A DNA stretch of 64,000 bases. It comes from Kuschelorhynchus macadamiae (taxonomy: Eukaryota; Arthropoda; Insecta; Coleoptera; Curculionidae). A program made the translations under genes and the position numbers. The DNA lies in NCBI GenBank assembly GCA_030620095.1, contig JAUTXW010001311.1:825501-889500 (forward strand), given 5' to 3'. Each line of letters begins with the position of its first letter. Position 1 is the first letter of the stretch. The notes under the pieces were generated by a model. The model was not told the origin of the DNA, did not search any database, and saw nothing but the letters and a program-made list of their open reading frames with translations. Below are positions 51,166 to 63,219 of this stretch, in pieces.

Positions 51166-52633
51166 TTATTTATAAAAGTTATAAATAAAAAAATAAAGTT
51201 ATAGAAGTTAAAATTTATAAAATTTTTAAAAATATTTACAACGTTGCCAGTTTTATAGTTTTTCCGATAGAGCTCTCAACTTTATTTTTTAAATGCAATA
51301 CTATAACTGTTTTCGCTTATAATGTTCACCAAACCGAAGTGTTTTCAATCCTAGCATATGAAATTTTTTGTTTGGTAATTTTAAAAGATATGGCAAGTCC
51401 GCATTTTCATTCAAAAGAACCGGAACGGTCAAATATTACGGTATCGGATTATCATATCGTTATGAAAGTTGGTATAGGGGGATTATCAATAGTGTCAGAT
51501 CTAAAAATAACTTTCACAATGTTGCCAGTTTTATAGTTTTTTTCGATAAACTTCTCAACTATTTTTTTTTTAATACAATGTTGTGATAGCTTTTTGCTCA
51601 TACTGTTGACCAAACGTATTTTCATCGAAAAGAATCGTAACGGTCAGAAAGCTCGCTAACGAATTAATATATCGTTATGAAAATTGGTAAAGGGAGATTA
51701 TCAATAGTGCCAGATCTAACAATAATAAATAATAATAACGTCGCAAATGTTATTTTTCAATAGGGCACCTATTGGTAACTTTCCTATAGCAAATTTCATA
51801 AAGATATATATAAACTAAACAAAAAAAAATAAATAAATAAAGATATGTTAATCCGATGCCGAAATATTTTAGATGTTCGAAGTATATTACCGTTCCAGTT
51901 CTTGTGACTGAAAATGCGGTCTTGCATATCTTTAAAAAAAATTAGAGGACAAATTTGATTTTCTAGAATTGAAACCTCTTAGATCTTTTCAACAGTATAA
52001 GCAAAAAACTATCCTAGCATTGTTTAAAAAAAATGTTAGGAGTTCCATCTACGATAAAACTGGCAACGCTGTAAATATTATTTTTAGATTCGGAACTATT
52101 GTTAATTTCCCGATAACGAATTTGCCATATCTTCCAAAATTTCCTGAAACAAAAAAGAATTTTTAAGACTGAAAACGCTTTGCTTTAGACAATATCACAA
52201 GCAAAAAACCATCACGGTTTGCATTTAAAAAATAAAGTTCACAGCTCTATCGAAAAACTATAAAACTGATCACGTTATCTCCCTATGGCAAATTTTATAA
52301 CAATATGTTAATCCGTTATCGAGATATTTGACAGTTCCGGGTTCTTTTGAATAAACAAGGGGACTTGCCATATCTTTTAAAATTTCCAGACGAAAAATTT
52401 GATATTCTAGGATTGAAAATACTTTGGTTTGGGGAACATTATAAGTGAAAAACAATCATAGTATTGCATTTAAAAAAATAAATTTAAAAGCTCTTTCGGA
52501 AAAACTATAAAATGGGCAACGCTGTAAATATTATTTTTAGGTCCGGCGCCATTGATAACCTCCCAATTCCAAATTTTATAACATTACGTTAATCTGTTAC
52601 CGAGATATTTTACCGTTCTGATTCTTTTGGATA

Positions 52634-54234
<1,601 letters not shown>

Positions 54235-54303
<69 letters not shown>
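54235..54303. repeat. (AT)n microsatellite
   Basis: 69 bases replacing the inner part of the truncated mariner and abutting another mariner terminus. Confidence 0.97.
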
Positions 54304-54308
<5 letters not shown>

Positions 54309-54393
54309 GTGTTCTAACAAGGGTACGGTGCGGCCGTATCTCGATAATGGTAGGGCCTAGAGGTTTGGGAAAAAAATCCTCATAAGTAAAATG

Positions 54394-54396
<3 letters not shown>
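54304..54396 (+). repeat. Isolated mariner terminal fragment between two AT tracts
   Basis: GCGGGGTGTTCTAACAAGGG, then GTATCTCGATAATGGTAGGG and AAATCCTCATAAGTAAAATG: the first 93 bases of the 46872-type element, with AT tracts on both sides. Confidence 0.9.

Positions 54397-54457
<61 letters not shown>
54397..54457. repeat. (AT)n microsatellite
   Basis: 61 bases after GGGC. Confidence 0.97.
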
Positions 54458-54460
<3 letters not shown>

Positions 54461-55070
54461 GTTCTCAAGTTAGTAGGTATCAAATAATCAAATAATACTT
54501 TGACGCCCACTGCAAAAAGCTAAAAATTTAAAATGTTTCAAATTTTAACTTTGATTTTTTTATTTTTTACTGCCTTTGATAAGTTTATTTATTTTGTATA
54601 TTATTGTTGGCATTTTTGGGCATAGATTATCGATGGCTGTTATTACTTAACGTCATTTTTATGAAAATGAACTATAGTGCTGGACATTTGCGGCAATAAT
54701 TATGTCTCATTACATTTTTTTTAAATTTTGCCATGTATAAATATATTCACAAAATTACCAAACACGTCAAACTAGATATATTATTTTCCGTTATAATAAA
54801 TTAGTAAAGCGTAATTTAAAATGCTAATGAAAGCGTAAATACTGTTCCGATGCGTTGTGTTAATTATAGTAATTGTAACATATAAATTATTGTTTCTGGG
54901 CATTTGGAAATGACGTTATTACGGAATTAGATTATTTTAATGTTGCTAGGAAAGTTAGGGCCCGAATACAGACTATTAGGATGGCTATCAGATAGCTATT
55001 ACTTTTTTACTGTACACGTATAGCGTGGTATAAAAATTTCGTGTGTAATAACATGTATCCTCATTTTGAT
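54458..55070 (-). repeat. Outer arm of inverted duplication (right)
   Basis: Inverted counterpart of 46115-46600, with an extra block of about 100 bases at 54538-54640 that includes TGCCTTTGATAAGTTTATT, similar to the start of the hairpin at 56801. Confidence 0.9.
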
Positions 55071-55224
55071 TAATAAAACTGATAAAAATGGAGAATTCAT
55101 ATTTAAATAATATTTTGCAATGATCCTTATTTTTTATAAGAGGGAGATTGTAATATCTTGAGCATACGAAATTAATAATTTGTCATCTTTACGGATAGAA
55201 TGGTTTTATTATCAAAAAATAAAA

Positions 55225-55227
<3 letters not shown>

Positions 55228-55292
<65 letters not shown>
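55228..55292. repeat. (AT)n microsatellite
   Basis: About 65 bases, abutting mariner arm sequence. Confidence 0.97.
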
Positions 55293-55297
<5 letters not shown>

Positions 55298-56249
55298 TGG
55301 TTGGACGATTCAGGCGATATTAAAATGCAAATATTGTCTGATTCTTTAGCTCTCCCCTCCCTTATTATGATAGGTACGAAAAAATATTGTAAAGAATAAT
55401 AGTGCGGTACTACCAAAGGTGACAAATTACGAATTTTAAAATAATTTCCAGCTGTAGAAGAGAAAATTTATGTGCCAAAATCAACGGTACAGGAAGAATT
55501 AAAAAAAGAATAAGTACCATCCGTACAAACCCATAAGAACTTAAGGAAACTAATTTTCCAAGACGATCACGCTTCTGTGATTGGTATACTAGGAAGTTTA
55601 ATAAAAATCCCGATTTTCTAAATCATGTCTTGTGGTCCGATAAGAGTAGGTTTGTGAACTAGTAGGCACAACTGTCATCAATGGGCTGTGGACAACCCTC
55701 ACGAAGTGCCAGAGACGTCTACAGACCAGATTTGGAAATAACGTTTGGTATGAGGTCACTGTTAATTTAATCTAACTTATCTTTTTTAATTGGGCACCTA
55801 TTTATAAATTAGTAGTAATTTCTGGAAATCGACTTATAGGATCATTTTTGTTTGAGTACAATCTAAACGGACAGAGATACCTAGAGTTTTTGCGAAACCA
55901 GGTTGTACCGGCTTTACGTGCTACTCTAACAGAAGATGAGTTTAGAAGAATCCAGTTTCAACAGGATGGATGTTCGGATTACAACACCATTCAAGTCAAG
56001 AACTTCTCAAGAGACCAGTTTGACGCAAGAATTATTTCCTTAAATGCTCCAATATCTTGGCCTCCTAGATCCCCTGACCTCTCGCCCTCGGATTTCTACC
56101 TCTGGGGTCACACGAAGAATGGAGTCTATGAATTTGATCTCCTGCGACCACAGAAATCCTGCGCCAAAAAGTTTTGGACACATTTAGAAATAATACTTAA
56201 CGAAAATACACCTGCCAGGGTTATACGAAAAACAGTCAACAACAATTGA
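55293..56249 (+). pseudogene. Mariner transposase (DD41D), disrupted
   Basis: 55300-55450 is a scrap of the 46872-type arm (TTCAGGCGATATTAAAATGC). From 55470 the coding text reads KSTVQEELKK, HVLWSDKSRFVN (55625, first Asp as SDKS), then from 55848 FEYNLNGQRYLEFLRNQVVP, RRIQFQQDGCSDYNTIQ (second Asp) and ISWPPRSPDLSPSDFYLWGH (third Asp). I count 41 residues between second and third Asp, giving DD41D. The C-terminus ends ENTPARVIRKTVNNN. Stops at about 55660 and 55780 and an N-terminal truncation make it inactive. Its right terminal repeat is not recognisable. Confidence 0.87.
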
Positions 56250-56680
56250 CAATTATTGTCAAAAGTGTCTCGATGCAAATGGATGTCTTTTTGCAAATCG
56301 GTAAATTAATGTAATCCAGACACGATGCAGTTAAAAACCTATTTAGAATTTTTTAAATCGTTATTTACGTTCATGTTGTATTGAAAATTCAACGCGTTTA
56401 ATACATCATACATTTGAGACATCACTAGACTGGAAATTTTACGCTCTTTCCAAAAATCGAAAAATCAAGAGATGATGAAGATGTGTCGTACACGTCATCT
56501 TATTCGCCTTAAAAAAGTATCCCTATAATATCACATTTTGACATCTGTCAAATTTTATTTTTACTGGCAAAAAAACGAAATTCGTCATTTTCGCTTTTTC
56601 GCCGATATATCCAAAACAAATTTTCCGATCCTAAATCTGAAGCCGGATATCGAATACGCTAAGTTTCCTCCAGAACTTAG

Positions 56681-56681
<1 letters not shown>
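56250..56681. other. Spacer
   Basis: No feature recognised before the AT tract; may hold the decayed 3' part of the mariner. Confidence 0.4.

Positions 56682-56729
<48 letters not shown>
56682..56729. repeat. (AT)n microsatellite
   Basis: 48 bases. The flank AGTAGGAAGTTTAACGGCCA (56759) recurs reversed beside the AT tract at 59420. Confidence 0.97.
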
Positions 56730-56731
<2 letters not shown>

Positions 56732-56807
56732 AACAAGAAAGTAAATAACGTTCGTAGATAAATTAGTAGGAAGTTTAACGGCCATTCGGATAATTAATTC
56801 TGCCTTT

Positions 56808-57075
56808 GATAAGCTTATTCAGGTATAGGGTCCAAAAATCATGGACCATTATACCGACAAGCCTTTAATTTCTCACTACCTTAAATTTTCATCGTATATA
56901 TTCAAACTGCCGTTGAATATTTTTCATAATCTCTACCATATGGCTACATTGGCCTGATGAGCCCCAAAAGGGCGAAACGTCGTCAATTGTGCCGGTAGAG
57001 ATGATGAAAAATGCTTAAAGGCTTGTCGGTATAATGGTCCATGATTTTTGAACCCTATACCTGAATAAGCTTATC
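56808..57075. repeat. 60-bp inverted repeat enclosing the ribozyme
   Basis: Arms 56808-56867 (GATAAGCTTATTCAGGTATA ... GCCTTTA) and 57016-57075 (reverse) match at 59 of 60 positions. The 148-base loop holds the hammerhead motif. The near-identity implies recent origin or selection for pairing. Confidence 0.95.
56925..57006 (+). ncRNA. Type I hammerhead ribozyme with minimal helix III
   Basis: Every core element is present in order: CUGAUGA (56954-56960); stem II GCCC/GGGC (56961-56964 with 56970-56973) with loop CAAAA; GAAA (56974-56977); a helix III reduced to self-complementary ACGU (56977-56980); and C at 56981 as the cleavage-site nucleotide. Stem I pairs AUUGGC (56948-56953) with GUCAAU (56982-56987), then after an internal loop GGC/GCC (56942-56944 with 56991-56993), a bulge AUAU, and CUCUACC/GGUAGAG extended to 56925/57006 (12 of 13 pairs). 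Minimal helix III is typical of hammerheads in Penelope-like retroelements and retrozymes, which are thought to act as dimers. No Penelope-type protein is seen nearby. Predicted self-cleavage is between 56981 and 56982. Confidence 0.88.
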
Positions 57076-58037
57076 ATGGGTGTTAAAATATCTGTAGCTT
57101 ATAATTTTTTTGTAGGACCGATCGGTTTTAGTATAGAAGAAAAAAATCAATTTTCGGCACTTTACTATTTTCCTGGCCTATATAGCTGATGTCGATTAGG
57201 TAGAAAGAATAGTTGCAAGGTGTTCAGTTTTTGGGTTAAGTAAATTAAATTTTCCCATTTATTGTCGACTGAAAATAAAAATCAATGTAATAGATGTCTA
57301 TTAAGTGTATTTATAACCACCTGCTTAATATTATAAGCAGGTAGGTTAAGTTAGCTTACGTAACGTAACATAACCTAATCTACTTGCTTATATAAGAATA
57401 TTTTTTTTTTCTTCTCCCACATTTACTATATCGGACTGTGATAGTCGGCGATATGAAAAATGTTTTATATATCATCTCGCTTTTTTTTTATTCACGAGAC
57501 TTGGGAAAAAAATGAATATATAAAACCACGTGGACATATAGAGTTCAACATTGGTGGCGATTCGTACTTTACGGATATCACAGTTCAATTTAAGTTAATT
57601 ACAGTTTCTCAGTCTTGTTTTTAGAATATTTTCGGTTGCGTTACGTAAATCGATTTGAATTTCAGTCTCGTTACAAATTTGACATTACAGAGCGGTTTCC
57701 AAGAAACCCATGCTGATATAGTGTCAGGATAAATTTGAAGGTAAAATTTTAATGATCAGTAACAATGGCCTCAAATACTTTAGGGATAACAGGCAGTTTT
57801 AAGATTTATCTGGAACTTATCACTGCTTTTGATCTCCGCTATTTTTATAAATCGGAGTTACAACAATTTCCAGAAATCCGGAAAAAGGAGTTAAGGAATT
57901 AGTTAAAGAGTAACCATAGAGGTCTTGCTAAAGCGAAAGCAAAATTGAATTCATGAAGATAGTCTAAGACTTCAGAAATTCTCAGACTCACAAACTACAT
58001 ACTGACAGAACAGTGGACGTTCAACTCAGGAAAGTAC
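57076..58037. other. Spacer with a short hairpin
   Basis: No gene recognised. CCTGCTTAATATTATAAGCAGG-type palindrome at 57320-57341 (8-bp arms) is followed by a weaker mirrored stretch to 57391; meaning unknown. Confidence 0.45.
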
Positions 58038-59418
58038 AGGGTGTCCGGATTTGGTTGCAAAAGCAGGGTATCTCGCTTATTTTTAAAGATAGAACCTTGC
58101 GGTTTTCACGAACCTGAGCTAATTTTTTGTGAAACTCATGAAGCCGTAAACAAAATTTTCATAGCCTTCTTCGTTTATGAGATACAGGGCGAAATAGAAA
58201 ATTTTGCATTTTGGGACCCCCCTCGTATCTTGGTTATCCTTTAACTTAACGCAAAGGGAAAAAACACTGCTTATGCAGTTTTTTTACGCTGTATCCAGTG
58301 GCGTAGTCATATTTTTCATTTGAGTTGTTATTTTTTAGATATGACCCAAAGTTGTGTTTTTTTTAATGGGACACCCTGTATATTTGTCCAGAAATTGATT
58401 TGTCCTTTTAAAAGCTTCTCAAAAATATATAATAGTATGGGTCTATTTTAATAAACAACAACAAAAATTCTATTTTTATAATTATCATCCCAAAATTTGC
58501 AGTAGGCCATGCAAAACGATGCCGTTTTCTTTTGTTTTCTTGGAAGCAAATGACATTTCTCAATTTTGTACGCCCATATAAAATATAGCGTTAGTTTTTT
58601 GTATTTATTTATTGTGTAAAAATATATTTGTATTATTACGGAAGAAAACCAAACTTTCGAACATTATGAAAAGTACGATATGTTAGCTTGTTCTATATAT
58701 TAAGTAATGAAAATGTTGAAGAGGCTTCTGAGATGTATTTTAACAGGTAAATAGTTAATTTTTAGGTATGTTGAAATACTATTGCTTAATTTTTATTTAG
58801 ATATTCAGAAAGGAGGCAACCTAATATATCCACTTATATACACTCCACATCACGGATCATTTATCAAACCTCGTACGAAAACATAATAAAGAAAATCGGG
58901 AGGCTAAGGAAATTACGGTTTTGGCTAATGCAGAAGCTTACCCTACAAACTCTTGTAGGGCCAGTGAAAAGAGCATAGGGATTCCAAAAACTAGAGTTCA
59001 AGAAATTCTAAAAAAGCACAAATACCACCCATACAAATTTAGGCTCGTGCAGCACCTACAGCCAGGGGATGCAGAACGTCGGGTAGTCTTCTGCAATTGG
59101 TTTCGAGAAAGATGCGATATGGTTAGAGATTTTGAAAGGAAGGTTATGTGGTCAGACGAAACACATTTCAGTAATTCTGGTATACTCAATAGGCACAATA
59201 GTAGATTCTGGTCCCAGGAAAATCAACACCAATTATTTCCCAGAAGACAGCAGGGCAGGTTTGGTCTAAATGTGTCCTGCTTCGTATTAGGAACACATAT
59301 AAAATTTTATATATTTGAGGGAAATCTAACAGACAATCGCTATATAGAAATTTTAGAGGCAGCTATACCTGAATTACTTGACGATGAATTGACGTCCAAA
59401 TGGCCGTTAAACTTCCTA

Positions 59419-59419
<1 letters not shown>
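58038..59419 (+). mobile_element. Mariner element, 3' half lost
   Basis: Starts TA-CAGGGTGTCCGGATTTGGTT at 58038 and runs into the transposase at 58666; it is cut at the (AT)n tract at 59420. An internal reverse end GGGACACCCTG at 58368-58378 followed by TA means that 58038-58378 alone could also be read as a 341-bp MITE with 10-bp inverted ends. Confidence 0.75.
58666..59419 (+). pseudogene. Mariner transposase, truncated after the first catalytic block
   Basis: Exon 1 reads FEHYEKYDMLACSIY (58664) and ends TTAACAG; a 54-base intron (58747-58800, GTAAAT...TTTATTTAG) precedes RYSERRQPN. A frameshift near 58850 leads to the long frame from 58921: ANAEAYPTNSCRASEKSIGI, PKTRVQEILKKHKYHPYKFR (second helix-turn-helix), LQPGDAERRVVFCNWF, KVMWSDETHFSNSGILNRHN (first Asp, about 59150), SRFWSQENQHQLFPRRQQGR and IKFYIFEGNLTDNRY. 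It breaks off at the AT tract, so the second and third Asp are absent. The intron position matches the 16.9-kb remnant. Confidence 0.85.

Positions 59420-59469
<50 letters not shown>
59420..59469. repeat. (AT)n microsatellite
   Basis: 50 bases; truncates the mariner gene. Confidence 0.97.
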
Positions 59470-59472
<3 letters not shown>

Positions 59473-59640
59473 CTAAATAGATATCTTATTGTTTTGCCAG
59501 ATCACTAAGAAGATGCCAAAATGGGCTAACCAATTAGTCTAACTGCGAGTCACATTCACTGTAACACTTTGAAAATTAGGTTAGTAATCCTAATGGTCTA
59601 AAAAAGACTGCTGTATTTCAAATTATTTGGGGTCATCCAA

Positions 59641-59920
59641 TAAGTAGTTTTTTAGCAATAATTGTTTTTAACATTTCACTAGGCCGCCATTTTGTTTTGC
59701 CATATTGAATTTTTACCAAAATGCTACCAGGTCATCCCCATATAACCCTTCATTTTTTGAACAAGATTGGACGTCAATCGGATAAGTAGTACCGACAGAC
59801 AGACGAAATTGAGAAAACATTTTTTTTTTTGGCGTCTAGGGACCCTGAAATGTAAAGGTCTGAAAAAATCCCGGAGGGTGATTTTTTTCACGATTACAAT
59901 ACTGGGATCCATCTCTAAAA
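59641..59920 (-). repeat. Dispersed ATGGCGG repeat, reversed copy
   Basis: TAGGCCGCCATTTTGTTTTG, CATATTGAATTTTTACCAAA, GACGTCAATCGGATAAGTAG and CGGAGGGTGATTTTTTTCAC are family cores in reverse. Confidence 0.8.
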
Positions 59921-60454
59921 CTTCTCAGCAAATGTTGCGTGGAACAAAATATGGCAACTTCAACCCACAATATTTTAGTCATGAAACTTTATTTGAAAGT
60001 CCAATATCTTGATAAATGGATTGGTACTTTGGGCAGTAAATAATCTAATTCTTATGACAATAAAGTTTTTTGTATTACTTTGATGTAATTAAAAATACTA
60101 ATCCCCAACGCAATCGATAATTTAAAACTATCGAACTGGAAAGTAAAAAATAAATAAACCTACACAAGCACAGAACTTTTAAAATTAGAATATTTTCTTA
60201 AAAGCTTCAGGCTCTAACTAATATTCCGTGTTTATTTAAGTTTAATTATTTTTTAATTTTCATTTCAATATTTTATAAATAAAAGACCTTCAATTTAATT
60301 TTATATCGTACTTTTTTACCTTTTTTACACACCCTGTATATGACATTTACGGTTGGACACCATATTACCATTTTTGTTTGTTTAAAGCTCTGAAGTTTCA
60401 TATGATAAACTAACTAAGTTTTATCTATTTTTAGAGATAAATGCACTGCCAATA
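59921..60454. other. Spacer with one mariner-type end
   Basis: ACACACCCTGTATATGAC at 60328 looks like an outward mariner end; no gene recognised. Confidence 0.45.
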
Positions 60455-60752
60455 CAGGGTGTAACTTTGTAAATTCTTGCTTTGAACCTAATTTCAAATT
60501 TCTTTATTGCTGCAAATACTTATTTTTTGGGACTAAATTACTGTTTTATTTTAAATGGGACACCCTATATATTTTTATGGTCTTGGATAGCCTGACACTT
60601 CTTCTTTTCAAAAAACATAGTTTGGGGATATTTATTTTAAGTTCTTAGATTTTAAAGTTAACTTTGTAAATTCTTGCTTTGAACCTTATTTCAAATTTCT
60701 TTATTGCTACAAATACAATTTAGAGAAATTAATAACAAAAGGTTAAAAAGTT

Positions 60753-61860
60753 TTATTTTCGTGAAGATAAATAAAAACTATAACAATTGTTGTATGAGAC
60801 CTCCATTAACTTCGACACACTAGTCAATCTATAGAGAAAATATCCATATGAGTTTTGAAACATTTCCTGTGGAATTAATTCAATAACATTTCTTATGTTA
60901 ATTTTAAGTCTTTCCAAATTTCGTGGTAGAGGAATGTAGCACGCTTCGTTCACATAACCCCACAGAAAGAAGTCTGGGATCGTTAGATCTGAGGAATATA
61001 AAGCTCACGGTATAAGACCTCCCCTGCGTATCTACCTGTTTGGGAAAACTCGATCCAATGCATTTCTCGCAATGTTTGAATACTGCGCTGGGACGCCATC
61101 TTGTCGGAAATATATGTCATTAAGAATCCCTTCTTCTTCAAGTTGCGGATAAAAGAAAAGTTCTAACACATGGGTGTAGTTAGCTTCAAGGACGGTATTC
61201 TCCATAAAGAAAAAAGGATCGTAAACCTTGGTGGACGACACCGCACACCAAACATTTACTTTTGGAGAATCCCTTTCAAATTCGAATGAATTTCCTCTCC
61301 TCATATGCGTCAATTATGTTTAATAATAACCTTTCCGTTTAAATGAAATGTTGCTTCGTCTAATATTATTATTTGCGCATTAGGAAATCTTAGAATTGTT
61401 ACACATGTGTAGTATCTTTGTTCGTAAGCGTGGGGTCTAATTCGTTGAAATGTTTTTGTATGCCTTAAATTTAATTATCTTTAAAAGTCGCCCTACTTTA
61501 CTTTTCGACATCATCAATGTGCTGGCCCTTTTACGAATAAATATTTTATAATTATTACTACTTAGAATTTCCCTTGCAACTAAGACTTCGTTCAGTAGGA
61601 CGTCTGCTTGATTGTCACGTCGCTTGATTCTCTCCAAAGAGCCTGTATCTCTAAACCGTTGCACCCATAACAAAATAGACTTTCTGGATGGGGGATTTTT
61701 TTGGTGTACTGTACGAAATCTGCGTCTGGATACTGTTATTAATTTCGTTTCTGCATATGTGATTACTAAAAATGCTTTGTCAATTTGATTAAACATTTTA
61801 AAAATCGAAGAAATTAAAAATCTGATAGCTGCATTTGACAACAAACTTATTTTCAATGGT
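60753..61860 (-). pseudogene. Mariner transposase, disrupted
   Basis: Reading right to left: KLITVSRRRFRTVHQKNPPS and RKSILLWVQRFRDTGSLERI (61760-61600, first helix-turn-helix), then MMSKSKVGRLLKIIKFKAYK (61510), ATFHLNGKV (about 61345), MRRGNSFEFERDSPKVNVWC (61310), YDPFFFMENTV, IYFRQDGVPAQYSNIARNAL (61110, second Asp) and, in another frame, LWGYVNEACYIPLPRNLERL (60965) with INIRNVIELIPQEMFQNSYG. The third Asp block is altered (SNDPRLLSVG). The first Asp segment falls in the poorly legible 61350-61430 stretch. Frameshifts separate all pieces. Confidence 0.8.
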
Positions 61861-62004
61861 CGACAGGACGACGTCTACATATTTTTGTTCCGAAGCACAC
61901 TTGATGGTTATGGTGTCGCTTGACTACGAAGAATGGATAGCGATGGATGACGTCGAAAAGAAGAGCGACTTTTAAAGATTATTAAATCTAAGGTGTAGAA
62001 AATT

Positions 62005-62160
62005 CAAGCATTTCAACGAATTATTCCCACGCTTACGAACAAAGATACTAGATACACATGTGAAACAATTCTAGATTTAACGAGACAATTTCCTACTGAG
62101 TAATTAATAATGCCAGACAAGCAACATTTCATGTAAACAGAAAGGTTAATTATTATGCAA
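62005..62160 (+). repeat. Inverted partial duplicate of the transposase
   Basis: CGCTTACGAACAAAGATACT, ACACATGTG.AACAATTCTA and GCAACATTTCAT.TAAAC.GA are the reverse complement of 61320-61440, so a piece of the transposase lies in opposite orientation in the same element. Confidence 0.8.
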
Positions 62161-62667
62161 GACTTTACAAAGTTAATTTTAAAATCCAAAAACTTAAAAT
62201 AAATATTCCCAAACTATGTATTTTTGAAAAGAAGTGTTAGGCTATCCAAGATGATAAAAATATATAGGGTGTCCCATTTATAATAAAACAGTAATTTGGT
62301 CCCAAGAAATAGGTATTTGTAGCAATAAAGAAATTTGAAATTAGGTTCAAAGCAAGAATTTACAAAGTTAATTTTAAAATCTAAGACCTTAAAATAAATA
62401 TCCCCAAACTATGGATTTTTGAAAAGAAGAAGTGACACGCTATCCAAGACCATAAAAATATATAGGTTGTCCCATTTAAAATAAAACAGTAATTTAGTCT
62501 CAAAAAAGGGGTATTTCTCCGCGATCCTAGGATAAATGGGAAAATTTGGCAAAAATGACAAGAAAAAACTTGGGGTAAATCTAAGCCATTCGGGGAAAAC
62601 CGCATTTCGATTTTCGTTTTCGAGCTATTAAGTCGGGAAATGTGTTACTTTTCCGTGGGACACCCTG

Positions 62668-63219
62668 TATATTGTATAACCTAAAATCTAAAAATACTAG
62701 TATTTTGTAATAATGCTACAAAAAATCCACAAAATGTAGCAAAACTTAATTATAGAAAATTGTTACTTTTTCTGGTTCTATTGGGCTATACTACAAATAA
62801 AAACATGAACGAGGAAGTATTATGATGAAATAAATAACATAATTAACGTACTTTCCAATGATTCTATCTTACGTGCAACATAATAAGGTAATTATACCAA
62901 AATACACCTGCTAACAATCTATAAAATTTTAACTAGCAGGTTAGAATAATGAACGGTTTTTTATGACTATTCTCAGCTAAACTATTATATAAATTGGCCG
63001 CAAGTTTATTAAATCAAATCCCGTATGATTTTTATATGCAGTGCCTATTTTAACTATATGCGCCTCTATATTTTTCAAAATATTTCTAACACTAAGACAA
63101 CTCCTGATCAGATATTTTTTGATAGAGGGTTCACCATAATGTTTGCTACATATGGTAAAAAATAAGTAATCATATTTCGAAAAACTTCTGTGCGCAATAG
63201 CTTCTGCATATAAAATAAC
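62668..63219. other. Spacer, nothing recognised
   Basis: No gene or terminus recognised except the target duplication at its right edge. Confidence 0.45.

Larger units (their letters stand above)
49267..52633. repeat. Giant palindrome of tandem 278-bp units
   Basis: Left arm units read CCAAAAGAACCGGAACGGTC, GATTAACATATCGTTATGAA, GTTGCCAGTTTTATAGTTTT, CAAACCGAAGTGTTTTCAAT; GTTGCCAG recurs at 51243 and 51521, giving a 278-base period. From about 51880 to 52633 the same units run reversed (ACCGTTCTGATTCTTTTGGA at the end). The left arm holds an inserted LINE fragment (49650-51165). A free fragment is at 45335-45715. No conserved frame. Confidence 0.88.
60455..62667 (-). mobile_element. Mariner element with repeat-bearing inverted arms
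   Basis: Outer ends are TA-CAGGGTGTAAC (60455) and CACCCTG-TA (62667). The mirrored arms are 60463-60720 and about 62164-62510, each holding more than one copy of a 195-base unit (ACTTTGTAAATTCTTGCTTT; TTTACAAAG recurs at 62164 and 62359). Beyond 62510 the right side does not mirror the left, so extra sequence or a second element is present there. The transposase lies on the minus strand. Confidence 0.75.
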
